Part shown: one piece after another, positions 8,997-17,297 of the stretch
Position numbering within the stretch: position 1 is the stretch's first letter
Layout: each line of letters starts with the position of its first letter
Assembly (NCBI GenBank): GCA_050633665.1
Contig: JBOEGY010000013.1
Span: 1 to 64,000, forward strand
Source: JAUIAI01 sp050633665
Lineage (GTDB): Bacteria > Pseudomonadota > Gammaproteobacteria > Burkholderiales > Burkholderiaceae_E
Length of the DNA stretch: 64,000 nucleotides
Direction: 5' to 3'
Made by a program: the position numbers and the translations under genes
The notes under the pieces: generated by a model
What the model saw: the letters and a program-made list of their open reading frames with translations, nothing else
The model's database searches: none
What the model was told of the DNA's origin: nothing

Positions 8997-9733
8997 TCGA
9001 CCATACGGTTCAGATCGGACGCATTGATTGGCGGACACTCAGCCTCGATATCAGCGCCCATTTCCTTGAGTTTGCATTTGAGTTCATTGATCGTGACATC
9101 CTGCTCGGACACATGATCGATCAGCTTATGCAAGGCAACACTGAGCGGATCGTCACCAGCGGTCACCGCATACGCTGAGAATTTCTCCCGGACTGCCTCA
9201 CGATCCGTCTGGGCGTCGTCGCCCGGCTTGATCATGCGAGCTGGAATACCCACTGCGGTTGCTCCGGCCGGCACAGGCTTGACCACGACTGAATTCGAGC
9301 CGATTTTCGCCTTGCTGCCCACGGTAAACGGGCCGAGTATTTTGGCTCCGGCGCCAACCACCACGCCTGCCTCCAGCGTCGGGTGGCGCTTGCCGCCGTT
9401 CAGTGAAGTACCGCCAAGCGTGACGCCCTGATAGATGGTGCAATCGTCGCCAATTTCTGCGGTTTCGCCGACCACAACTCCCATGCCGTGATCGATGAAA
9501 ACCCGCCGCCCCACACTGACCGCCGGATGAATCTCGATGCCGGTCAGAAATCGGCCGATGTTTGACAACAGCCGGCCCAATGTCAGAAAACCCGCCTGCC
9601 AGGCTTTGTTCCCCAGGCGATGAATCAACAGCGCATGTACGCCGGGGCAACACAACGCAACTTCGAGTGAGGAACGGGCCGCCGGGTCTTTAGCCATAAC
9701 GGTCGCTATATCTTCGCGAAGGCGTTCAAACAT
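8993..9733 (-). CDS. cysE: Serine O-acetyltransferase
   Basis: SAT (246 aa) acetylates serine with acetyl-CoA, the committed step of cysteine synthesis. The protein has an N-terminal helical part (MFERLREDIATVM) and a left-handed beta-helix of hexapeptide repeats with FIDHGMGVVVGETA, IYQGVTLGGT and KRHPTLE, the conserved catalytic His region. The shorter N-terminus (serine site reached within about 80 residues) resembles the EpsC/CysE type common in betaproteobacteria and Gram-positives. A C-terminal extension of about 50 residues (HKLIDHVSEQDVTINE) looks helical. It is the last gene of a minus-strand run trmJ-prpF-cysE. Confidence 0.95.
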   Translation of the reverse strand: MFERLREDIATVMAKDPAARSSLEVALCCPGVHALLIHRLGNKAWQAGFLTLGRLLSNIGRFLTGIEIHPAVSVGRRVFIDHGMGVVVGETAEIGDDCTIYQGVTLGGTSLNGGKRHPTLEAGVVVGAGAKILGPFTVGSKAKIGSNSVVVKPVPAGATAVGIPARMIKPGDDAQTDREAVREKFSAYAVTAGDDPLSVALHKLIDHVSEQDVTINELKCKLKEMGADIEAECPPINASDLNRMVD

Positions 9734-9760
9734 AATCAGGTCCTGCTCAAAAAAGGGAAA

Positions 9761-10921
9761 TTAGTCCGGCAAATGGACGATACCTGACATCAAGCGGCGC
9801 GCGCTGCGCGACATCAATGCCTTGTCCAGAACCCAGCGACCATGGTGTTGCGTCAACTCGGCTCCAGCGGTAAGAGTACCGGAAACATAGCCGATACGGG
9901 TTGGTACACCTGGTAGCGCCCTGGCCACTTGATTGACGACCGAACCTGGCAACGCGGCAGCGACTGCCAGTGCAACCGATCCGGTACCCGTGAAGTCATC
10001 TTGCAGGCGGCCCATCGACATGATTCTGGCCAATAGATCAATGCTCGTGGCCGGCACCTCCCGGCCGCTACTGGTGCGGTAAGTCTTGGGTGCGGCAACC
10101 CATGACAGCAGCGGCGTAGCCGGTCGTTCGTGGGTGGCAATCTCAGGTGTTTCAGCCAGGCCCATAGCAACCGCTGCATGCGCGCGCACCCGTTCCAGCC
10201 CGGTGCCGATCTTGGCCAGACGGGCATTAAAGGCATCAGGTAACTCGCGACCCGTCAGGCCGATTTCTTCAGCGCGGACGAATACGGTCGGATTACCGCT
10301 AGTCACCAGGGTCACGGTCAGCGGATCGAATCCAGGCACTTTCAACACGTCGGTGACATGCCCGGTGGGCAGCATTGGCGCTGCCGCGCTACCCGGCCCT
10401 GCCCCGAAATATTCGAGCCGGATTTCCGCCGTACCAAACGGCACGCCGTTTTCGGTGAACGCGCCGGATTCGAGCACCCGGCCATCACGCACCGGGACGA
10501 AAGCGTCGATTCGCTGGCCGAGATTTCGCTGCCACAAACGGACAGGCGTGACGGGTTCAATCGGTTCGACCAGACCGGCATGAATCGCAAAGGGCGCTAC
10601 CGCTGCGGTCAAATGGCCGCAATTGCCGCTGTAGTCGATCAATGAATCGGCGACAGAGACACGCCCGAACAAGTAGTCCACATCGCAATCGTCCCGAAAA
10701 GACGATCCGATCAGAACCACGTTACTGGTTGATGAACTCGCCCCGCCCATGCCATCGGTTTGACATTGATACGGGTCCGGACTACCCATTACGCGCAACA
10801 ACAGCGCGTCCCGATCGGCCGCGCGACGCGGCAGATCCGACTCCAGAAAAAACACCGCTTTGCTGGTGCCGCCTCGCATATAAACCGCTGGAATATCCTT
10901 CACGACAGACTCCTGATTCAT
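9761..10921 (-). CDS. PrpF-family isomerase (2-methylaconitate isomerase / oxalomesaconate tautomerase type)
   Basis: A 386 aa member of the PrpF fold family, whose members shift double bonds in aconitate-like acids (PrpF on 2-methylaconitate, GalD on 4-oxalomesaconate). Seen: MRGGTSKAVFF at residues 15-25, DGMGGASSSTSNVV around 56-69, and YSGNCGHL with Cys101. PrpF and GalD as I recall them have TSK at the second motif, and this protein has TSN, so a residue thought to act in catalysis is replaced. There is no prp or gallate operon nearby, so the substrate is unknown. The ATG follows the trmJ stop directly (TGA then ATG), so it is translated with trmJ. It separates trmJ from cysE. Confidence 0.88.
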   Translation of the reverse strand: MNQESVVKDIPAVYMRGGTSKAVFFLESDLPRRAADRDALLLRVMGSPDPYQCQTDGMGGASSSTSNVVLIGSSFRDDCDVDYLFGRVSVADSLIDYSGNCGHLTAAVAPFAIHAGLVEPIEPVTPVRLWQRNLGQRIDAFVPVRDGRVLESGAFTENGVPFGTAEIRLEYFGAGPGSAAAPMLPTGHVTDVLKVPGFDPLTVTLVTSGNPTVFVRAEEIGLTGRELPDAFNARLAKIGTGLERVRAHAAVAMGLAETPEIATHERPATPLLSWVAAPKTYRTSSGREVPATSIDLLARIMSMGRLQDDFTGTGSVALAVAAALPGSVVNQVARALPGVPTRIGYVSGTLTAGAELTQHHGRWVLDKALMSRSARRLMSGIVHLPD

Positions 10922-11779
10922 TCAACCCGGGTCGGCATCACGGGTGCCGGGTGGCGGCGCGGCTTGCATGCGCGACATCTTCTGGCAAATACCGCGCAGG
11001 ATATCCACCTCTTTGGTGGTCAGCACCGCACGTGCGAACAACTGACGCAGCCTCGCCATCAGCCGTTTGGGGCGGTCCGGATCGAGGTAGCCGATATGCT
11101 CCAGCGATGACTCCAGATGACTGATCATGCCCTCAACCTGACGGTGTTGCGCCGGCAGGTCGTCTGACAGTATTTTGGACGGCACCGGCACAACCGGCGC
11201 AGGCTCACGACACAAGGCCAGCCGCATTTCATAGGCAATGATCTGCAAGGCCTGAGCCAGATTCAGCGATGAATACGAGGGGTCAGCATCAATCGAGCAG
11301 AGAAAATTGCAGCGCTGCGCCTGCTCGATGCTCAGACCGACCCGCTCGGTGCCAAAGACCAGCGCAACCGGTTCGTCACCCCGGTCCGCCGGCGCTCCAT
11401 GGCTTGCCAGCATCTCGCCCGCTGCCCGGGCAAGTTCCCGTGGCGACTGAGCGGCAGGCGCGAACTCCCGGCCCGCCGCACTGATTGCAATGACCATACG
11501 GGCCCCCGCCACGGCCTCGTCCAGTGATTCGACGATCCGGCAATCATTCAGCACACGCGTCGCACCGCTGGCGAAAGAAATCGCCGCCCGGTGGCGGTGA
11601 ACCTCCGGATAACGCGGGTTCACCACAGTCAGGCGCTCAAAGCCCATCACCTGCAATGCCCGTGCCGCCGAACCAACATTGCCCGGATGACTGGGTTCAA
11701 TCAGGACAAAATTGACCAGATGCCGACCGATATGCTCCCCATTGGGTAAAGAATTCGGTGTAACAACGGCTGTGTTCAT
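10922..11779 (-). CDS. trmJ: tRNA (cytidine/uridine-32-2'-O)-methyltransferase TrmJ
   Basis: TrmJ (285 aa) is a SPOUT enzyme that methylates the 2'-O of position 32 in the anticodon loop of several tRNAs. Motif 1 is FVLIEPSHPGNVGSAARA (near residues 23-40), motif 2 is ALVFGTERVGLS, and motif 3 is SYSSLNLAQALQI with the knotted AdoMet site. The C-terminal extension of about 90 residues, with DRPKRLMARLRQLF and TKEVDILRGICQ, is typical of TrmJ rather than other SpoU proteins. An AAGGGA sequence stands five bases before the ATG. It is divergent from suhB across a 55-base spacer. Confidence 0.95.
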   Translation of the reverse strand: MNTAVVTPNSLPNGEHIGRHLVNFVLIEPSHPGNVGSAARALQVMGFERLTVVNPRYPEVHRHRAAISFASGATRVLNDCRIVESLDEAVAGARMVIAISAAGREFAPAAQSPRELARAAGEMLASHGAPADRGDEPVALVFGTERVGLSIEQAQRCNFLCSIDADPSYSSLNLAQALQIIAYEMRLALCREPAPVVPVPSKILSDDLPAQHRQVEGMISHLESSLEHIGYLDPDRPKRLMARLRQLFARAVLTTKEVDILRGICQKMSRMQAAPPPGTRDADPG

Positions 11780-11834
11780 GTGTATCCCTTACACTTGCGC
11801 TCTTCCAATTCAACTCTCGATCGAAGGACGGGCC

Positions 11835-12641
11835 ATGCACCCGATGCTCAACACTGCTATCTCGGCCGCCAGGCGCGCCGGTAGCGTCATTAACCGCGCC
11901 AGTCTCGACCTCGACAAAGTGCAGGTCTCTCGCAAGCAACGCAACGACTTTGTGACCGAGGTGGATAAAGAGGCTGAGCGGGTCATTATTGAAACGCTGC
12001 TCAAGGCGTATCCGGGCCATTCTATCCTTGGTGAGGAAACCGGCCTCGATCCCCGCAAAGAAGGCGACACGCTACGCACCGCAGAGAACATCTGGGTGAT
12101 CGACCCGCTGGATGGCACCACCAATTTCATCCACGGGATGCCGCAGTACTGCGTGTCAATCGCTTTGTTATCCAAAGGGGTTGGCCAGCAGGCCGTAATC
12201 TACGATCCGAACCGTGACGAACTCTTTACCGCCACTCGCGGGCGTGGCGCGTTCCTCAATGACCGCCGCATCCGGGTCTCCAAGCGCACCCGGGTCGAAG
12301 ATTCGCTGATCGGCACCGGTTTCCCGTTCAAGGAAATCGACTCGCTGGATACCTACATGAAGATGTTCAAAGCCGTCACCCAGACCGCTTCCGCCGTGCG
12401 CCGACCGGGTGCCGCCGCGTTGGACCTGGCCTATGTTGCCAGCGGACGCTTTGACGGCTTTTTTGAATACGGACTCGCGCCCTGGGATATGGCCGCAGGT
12501 GGCCTGATGATTCTCGAAGCCGGCGGCCTGATTGCCGACTTCGACGGCGAGAGCGAACACCTCTACAACAGCCAGGTCGTTGCCGGTAACCCGAAGGTAT
12601 TTGGCGCCATGCTCAAACTGCTGCAGCAGGCCCGCGCCTGA
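11835..12641 (+). CDS. suhB: Inositol-1-monophosphatase family protein SuhB
   Basis: SuhB (268 aa) hydrolyses inositol monophosphate. In E. coli it also joins the rRNA antitermination complex with NusA. The ATG at 11835 gives MHPMLNTAISAARRAG, the conserved start, with GGAC a few bases upstream. An extra 41 open codons before it are ignored. Metal and substrate motifs are all present: LGEETGLD, WVIDPLDGTTNFIHG and APWDMAAGGLMILEAGG. It is divergent from trmJ, an arrangement I recall as common in betaproteobacteria. It is convergent with the following dehydrogenase gene, 2 bases from its stop. Confidence 0.96.
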   Translation: MHPMLNTAISAARRAGSVINRASLDLDKVQVSRKQRNDFVTEVDKEAERVIIETLLKAYPGHSILGEETGLDPRKEGDTLRTAENIWVIDPLDGTTNFIHGMPQYCVSIALLSKGVGQQAVIYDPNRDELFTATRGRGAFLNDRRIRVSKRTRVEDSLIGTGFPFKEIDSLDTYMKMFKAVTQTASAVRRPGAAALDLAYVASGRFDGFFEYGLAPWDMAAGGLMILEAGGLIADFDGESEHLYNSQVVAGNPKVFGAMLKLLQQARA

Positions 12642-12643
12642 GA

Positions 12644-13606
12644 TCAGGTCACCAGATGGTTGGGCCGGCCATGCACAAAGGCATCGATATTGCCGGTTGC
12701 CTGATCCCATAGCGCCTGCATCGCACCAACCCCCGCCCAGGCAACATGCGGTGTCAAAATCACATTTGGCATGGCTGCCACCTGCATGATGGCGCTGTCA
12801 TGCGGGGCGGGTTCAACCCCGACTACATCAATCCCGGCGCCGGCAATCTGCCCCTGTCGAAGCGCCTGCGCCAGGGCCGGTTCGTCAATGATGCCGCCGC
12901 GCGCCGTGTTGATCACGATAGCGGTTGGCTTCATTTGCGCCAGAAAACCGGCGTCCACCATTGCGGTGGTTTCGGGCGTCAGCGGGCAATGGCAAGTCAG
13001 GACATCTGCGCTGCGAGCCAGCTCTTGCAGCCCGACGAGCCGACCGTGCTCGGGTACGTCACGGGCAAAGGCATCAAAATACCGAACCGTCATGCCAAAA
13101 GCCGCGCCGATTGCCCCGACCGAACGGCCAATACTGCCCGCGCCGATGATGCCCAGCGTCGAGCCGGCGAGATCGCGGATCGGCTCATTGAAGAAACAGA
13201 AATTCTGGCTGCGAACCCACTCCCCGTCCAACACCTGGGCCCGGTACTGGACCAGATTTCGCCGCAACGCCAGGATCAGCGCGAACGTATGCTCGGGTAC
13301 TGTGTTAACGGCATAACCGCGCACATTCGACACCGCCACTCCATGCTTGCGGCAGGCACCAATGTCGATAATGTCGTAACCGGTTGCCGCTACGGAGATC
13401 ATTTTCAACGTCGGACAGGCGGCGAGCGTCTCGGCAGTAACCGGCACCTTGTTGGTTAATGCAATGCTCGCCCCGACCAGCCGGTCAGCAACCAGCTCGG
13501 GGGCGGTTGACTCAAAAACCTGCCAGCTATGCTCAATTGACGGTCGCTTGACTATTACGCCGGGACCAACCGTCGAGGCATCGAGAAATACGATTGCTTC
13601 ACTCAC
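12644..13606 (-). CDS. D-2-hydroxyacid dehydrogenase (hydroxypyruvate/glyoxylate reductase type)
   Basis: A 320 aa NAD(P)-dependent dehydrogenase. Residues 145-160 carry GSTLGIIGAGSIGRSVG, the Rossmann nucleotide loop. The catalytic triad of the family is visible as Arg in NTARGGIIDE, Glu in DVVGVEPAP, and His in LTPHVAWAG. The overall pattern (VAATGYDIIDIGACRKHGV, NVRGYAVNTVPEHTF) is closest to the HprA/glycerate dehydrogenase subgroup. It lies 31 bases downstream of the class V aminotransferase gene on the same strand. The two could act in sequence: serine plus glyoxylate to hydroxypyruvate, then to glycerate. Substrate is inferred from context and not proven. Confidence 0.9.
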   Translation of the reverse strand: MSEAIVFLDASTVGPGVIVKRPSIEHSWQVFESTAPELVADRLVGASIALTNKVPVTAETLAACPTLKMISVAATGYDIIDIGACRKHGVAVSNVRGYAVNTVPEHTFALILALRRNLVQYRAQVLDGEWVRSQNFCFFNEPIRDLAGSTLGIIGAGSIGRSVGAIGAAFGMTVRYFDAFARDVPEHGRLVGLQELARSADVLTCHCPLTPETTAMVDAGFLAQMKPTAIVINTARGGIIDEPALAQALRQGQIAGAGIDVVGVEPAPHDSAIMQVAAMPNVILTPHVAWAGVGAMQALWDQATGNIDAFVHGRPNHLVT

Positions 13607-13637
13607 CGGCGGGCTCGGTTTAGCCTATGCCACCGGC

Positions 13638-14792
13638 TCAGGCAGCGCGAGTCGATAACGCCTCGGGCAAGGCAGCATCGAAGGCATCGCGCAGACTGGC
13701 GACTGAGCGCTCAACATTGTGGAGTTTATCCAGCCCGAACAAACCGACGCGAAAAGTCTTGAAATCTGCCGGTTCATCGACCTGCAACGGCACGCCGGCG
13801 GCAATCTGCACACCTTGCGCCGCCAGCTTGCTGCCGTTTTGGAGCATGCTGTCATCGGTATAACAAACCACCACCCCGGGCGCTTCAAAACCTGGCGCAG
13901 CAATACTGACAAAACCCCGTTCAGCCAGCATCGCACGCACCTGGCGGCCCAGCTCGATTTGCTCTTGGCGAACTTTTTCGGTGCCGTAGTCAACAGTTTC
14001 CTGCATGACCTTGCGCACCGATGTCAGCGCATCAGTAGGCATGGTGGAATGATAGGCATGCCCGCCAGCTTCATAGGCTTCCATGATTTGCAGCCACTTC
14101 TTGAGGTCACAGGCAAAGCTGGAACTTTGCGTCTGTTCAATTCGCTCACGGGCGGCGGGGCTCATCATGACGAAAGCGCAGCAAGGCGAACCACTCCAGC
14201 CTTTTTGCGGCGCGCTGATCAACAGATCAATGCCGATATCGACCATATCGACCCAGACGGTACCGGAAGCAATACAGTCCAAGACAAACAAACCGCCCAC
14301 TTCATGGACGGCGTCTGACACTTGACGCAGATAGTCGTCTGGCAAAATCATGCCGGCCGCGGTTTCAACATGCGGGGCAAAGACCATGTCAGGCTTCTGG
14401 TCGCGAATGGTTTGGACAACCTGATCGATTGGGGCCGGCGCATACGGTGCCAGTTTGTCCTCACTGGTCTTGCGAGCCTTCATAACGATCTCTTCGCCCG
14501 GTATCCCGCCCATTTCAAAGATCTGACTCCAGCGGAAGCTGAACCAGCCATTGCGGATCACAAGACATTTCTTGCCAGTGGCAAACTGACGGGCTACTGC
14601 CTCCATGCCAAACGTGCCGCTGCCGGGCACAATCGCAACGCTGGCGGCGTTATACACCGACTTCAGCGTCTTGCTGATATCGGTCATCACACCCTGGAAC
14701 TGCCCTGACATGTGGTTTACCGCACGATCAGTAAAGACAACCGAGTACTCAAGTTTTCCGTCAGGGTCTACATCGGGTAGCAGGCCAGGCAT
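13638..14792 (-). CDS. Class V aminotransferase (serine/alanine-glyoxylate type)
   Basis: A 384 aa PLP enzyme of aminotransferase class V. The PLP lysine is K197 in ISAPQKGWSG. VPGSGTFGMEAVARQF (55-70) is the phosphate-binding region and DCIASGTVWVDM (172-183) the cofactor Asp region. The C-terminal domain ends with a KTFRVGLFGLDKLHNVE motif typical of serine- and alanine-glyoxylate aminotransferases. The gene lies downstream of the liv transporter operon on the same strand but behind a strong terminator, so it probably has its own promoter in 14793-14943. It is followed by the hydroxypyruvate-reductase-like gene. Confidence 0.9.
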   Translation of the reverse strand: MPGLLPDVDPDGKLEYSVVFTDRAVNHMSGQFQGVMTDISKTLKSVYNAASVAIVPGSGTFGMEAVARQFATGKKCLVIRNGWFSFRWSQIFEMGGIPGEEIVMKARKTSEDKLAPYAPAPIDQVVQTIRDQKPDMVFAPHVETAAGMILPDDYLRQVSDAVHEVGGLFVLDCIASGTVWVDMVDIGIDLLISAPQKGWSGSPCCAFVMMSPAARERIEQTQSSSFACDLKKWLQIMEAYEAGGHAYHSTMPTDALTSVRKVMQETVDYGTEKVRQEQIELGRQVRAMLAERGFVSIAAPGFEAPGVVVCYTDDSMLQNGSKLAAQGVQIAAGVPLQVDEPADFKTFRVGLFGLDKLHNVERSVASLRDAFDAALPEALSTRAA

Positions 14793-14943
14793 TGTTCACT
14801 CCGGGTGGGACTTTCAAGCCCGGATCGTATCACGCAGTACCTTTGGCAGGTACGGCACAGAACGCCGGCCGAAAACACCGGCGCACGGGCCCGTTTGCGA
14901 CCATTACCGCCTGATTCCAGCGACAGAATCGAGCGACAGAACG

Positions 14944-14987
14944 AAAAAAGCCGGTCGCCAGAGTTATCCCCCGGCGACCGGCTTTTA
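14944..14987 (-). terminator. Rho-independent terminator after livK
   Basis: A perfect 10-bp stem GCCGGTCGCC (14950-14959) / GGCGACCGGC (14973-14982) with a 13-base loop. On the minus strand it is followed by six T, and on the plus strand by four T, so it can work in both directions. It ends the liv operon 14 bases beyond the livK stop. Confidence 0.93.
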
Positions 14988-15000
14988 TTGACCTGCTGAA

Positions 15001-16221
15001 TTAGTTCTCAGGGCAAATGGTCTCGCCAATCAGCGTCCACTTCTTGCCGTCAAACTGACCCAGTTGCTCGCACTCGATTGGATAGAAGTCATCCGCGCTC
15101 GTGTCTACGGTCACACCGGGCAGCAACATCGGCACCTTAAGGTCCGTCAGGCTGGCCGCTTGCTTCATGATGTTTTCGCGGGTGAGTTCGTCACCAGCAT
15201 TCTTGATCACCTCAGCCATGGTGTAAGCGGCAGCATAAGCAAAGACATTAAACGAGCTGGTCTTGTCGCCACCCGCATAATACTTGTCCATCCAGGCGGT
15301 CCAGGCTTTGTAGTCTTCGTCGTCAGCCCACTGCGGATCGGTCGGGTCTTTGGTGTACAAGGCAGTGATTACGCCTTTCGATTTCTCAAGACCGGCCGGC
15401 TTGAGAACCGAGCCAACTGATGAGGACACGTTGTTCAGGAAGTGCGTGGGCTTCCAGCCAATGTCGTACGCTTTGCGGATAGCCTGGGCAGCGAATTTCG
15501 GTGTCGTGATGTTGAAGAAAACGTCGGCACCGGTGTCCTTCAGCTTGATGATCTGCGAGTCAACTGTCGGATCGGTAGCTTCATACGGCAGCTTGGAAAC
15601 GATTGCTGAGTTCATATCGCCCAGGCCTTCAACGAAGCCGTTCAGATAATCTTTGCCGTAGTCGTCATTCTGATAGAGGATCGCAATTTTTGCGTTGGGC
15701 ATATTCTTGCGAATATAGGTGGCATAAACCTTGGCTTCGCCTGGGTAAGTTGGCTGCCAACCCATTGTCCAGGGGTACTTCTTGGGGTTACCCCATTTAC
15801 CAGCGCCGGTAGCCAGGAACAGATGCGGTACTTTCTTGGCGTTGATGTATTTGTGAATTGAAGTATTGGTTGGCGTGCCCAGGTTGTTGAACAGAAACAG
15901 CACCTGATCCTGCTCGACCAGCTTGCGAACCTGCTCTACGGTTTTTGGCGGACTGTAGCCATCATCGCGGGAGACAAAGTTAATCTTGCGTCCGTTGATA
16001 CCGCCGTTGGCATTGACCATATCAAAGTAAGCAGCAACGCCCTTACCAATCGTGCCGTATGCCGAAGCCGGGCCGCTGTAGGGCATTGTGTTGCCGATCT
16101 TGATTTCGGTGTCGCTCGCGCCTGGGCCGTAGTTGCCCGCCGCAAAAGCAGCGGTCGACAACAGCGCCGTAGCGGCAACCAGAGCCCCACGGGTTAATTG
16201 TGTTTTTGTGCGTCGTTGCAT
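15001..16221 (-). CDS. Liv-type ABC transporter periplasmic substrate-binding protein
   Basis: A 406 aa type I periplasmic binding protein (LivK-like, Peripla_BP_6). Residues 1-28 form a signal peptide (basic MQRRTKTQLTR, hydrophobic core, cleavage after AFA). The mature start EIKIGNTMPYSGPASAYG and NGGINGRKINF are classic for branched-chain amino acid and amide/aromatic acid binders. The ligand is not predictable from sequence alone. A very good Shine-Dalgarno AAGGAG precedes the ATG, fitting the high expression usual for binding proteins. It is the last gene of livG-F-H-M-K, separated from livM by a GC-rich hairpin and ended by a strong terminator. Confidence 0.93.
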   Translation of the reverse strand: MQRRTKTQLTRGALVAATALLSTAAFAAGNYGPGASDTEIKIGNTMPYSGPASAYGTIGKGVAAYFDMVNANGGINGRKINFVSRDDGYSPPKTVEQVRKLVEQDQVLFLFNNLGTPTNTSIHKYINAKKVPHLFLATGAGKWGNPKKYPWTMGWQPTYPGEAKVYATYIRKNMPNAKIAILYQNDDYGKDYLNGFVEGLGDMNSAIVSKLPYEATDPTVDSQIIKLKDTGADVFFNITTPKFAAQAIRKAYDIGWKPTHFLNNVSSSVGSVLKPAGLEKSKGVITALYTKDPTDPQWADDEDYKAWTAWMDKYYAGGDKTSSFNVFAYAAAYTMAEVIKNAGDELTRENIMKQAASLTDLKVPMLLPGVTVDTSADDFYPIECEQLGQFDGKKWTLIGETICPEN

Positions 16222-16267
16222 TTTTTGTCTCCTTGGATCGGTAAAACCTGAAGTCTTAACCTGCCCG

Positions 16268-16284
16268 GGCCGCAGCCTGCGGCC
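16268..16284 (-). other. Intercistronic GC-rich hairpin between livM and livK
   Basis: Perfect inverted repeat GGCCGCAG / CTGCGGCC with a single central base, six bases beyond the livM stop in the spacer before livK. There is no T-run. Such hairpins often mark an RNA processing or stability boundary that lets the binding-protein mRNA outlast the permease part. That role is inference here. Confidence 0.55.
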
Positions 16285-16290
16285 GGCCAG

Positions 16291-17295
16291 TTACTTTGAA
16301 CGCTTTAGCCGCGCTGTCATAATCCGGACGAAACCCCAGATACCGAGCGGCATAAAGTACATAAACAGTATGAGAAACACACCATAAACAGCCCACGGCG
16401 CCGCCTTCGATACTGACTCCGCGACGTTGGGTATAAAGACAATCACGAAGCCCCCGATGATGGATCCCGGAAGCGACCCCAGACCGCCAATGACCATTCC
16501 GACCAGCAATGCCACCGAAAGAAAAAACGTGAAACTGTCCGGGGCAACAAACTGAATCGCAATAGCGCCCAGGGCGCCAGCGACGCCGGTATAAAGAGCA
16601 CTCACACCAAAGGTTAACGATTTGTACAAAGAAGTGTTGACACCCATTGCACTGGCGGCGATTGGATTGTCACGAATAGCCATTAATGCACGGCCGGTAC
16701 GCCCCCGAAGCAGGTTCCAGGCCGCCCAGAACAAGATCAGCATCACGGCCAGCGAAAAGTAGTACAGCCAGCGGTCTTGCGATATCGGTATCCAGGCCGG
16801 CGGATCCGGCTTGAGGATAACCACTCCTTGCACCCCACCCGTCCATTCTTCAATGGCGTCGTACTTAAGAAGCTGCGGCGTGGCCACCGACAGCGCAAAA
16901 GTGGCCAGTGCCAGATAGAGCCCCTCCAGGCGCAATGCCGGCAGACCAAACAGGAACCCCACGACCAGACAGACCACACCAGCAACCGGCAGCGTCCAGT
17001 AGTAGGCAATCTCGAAGTGATCCATCATGATGGCCGCGGTATAAGCCCCGACCGCATAAAACGCACTGTGTCCGAGTGAGAACTGCCCGTTAAATCCGGT
17101 CAGGATGTTCAGGCCAAGCACCGCAATCCCGTAGACAATCACCAGGGTGAACTGGAAGGTCCGGTAATCCGTGATGAAAAACGGCAGCAGCATCGCGGCA
17201 ACCAACACCACCAGGGCGCCGGTTTTCTGGGCACCGGACAGTTTCGCGCCCGAAGCGAGGGCGGCAAGTTCGCGTGTATTTAGTGGCATTGTCAT
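16291..17295 (-). CDS. livM: Liv-type ABC transporter permease LivM
   Basis: A 334 aa inner-membrane permease with about eight to ten hydrophobic helices. The signature GLNILTGFNGQFSLGHSAFY (about residues 60-80) is diagnostic of the LivM group, as is the later stretch RTGRALMAIRDNPIAASAMGV that contacts the ATPase. It pairs with LivH to form the import channel fed by the downstream binding protein. Its ATG begins two bases after the livH stop, so translation is coupled. The gene symbol denotes family only; the substrate may not be branched-chain amino acids. Confidence 0.94.
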   Translation of the reverse strand: MTMPLNTRELAALASGAKLSGAQKTGALVVLVAAMLLPFFITDYRTFQFTLVIVYGIAVLGLNILTGFNGQFSLGHSAFYAVGAYTAAIMMDHFEIAYYWTLPVAGVVCLVVGFLFGLPALRLEGLYLALATFALSVATPQLLKYDAIEEWTGGVQGVVILKPDPPAWIPISQDRWLYYFSLAVMLILFWAAWNLLRGRTGRALMAIRDNPIAASAMGVNTSLYKSLTFGVSALYTGVAGALGAIAIQFVAPDSFTFFLSVALLVGMVIGGLGSLPGSIIGGFVIVFIPNVAESVSKAAPWAVYGVFLILFMYFMPLGIWGFVRIMTARLKRSK

Positions 17296-17297
17296 AG

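Noticed and set aside
12644..13606. Dehydrogenase as PdxB or SerA
   Set aside because: No ACT or regulatory domain, length 320, and HprA-like motifs; best described by the hydroxypyruvate/glyoxylate reductase group.
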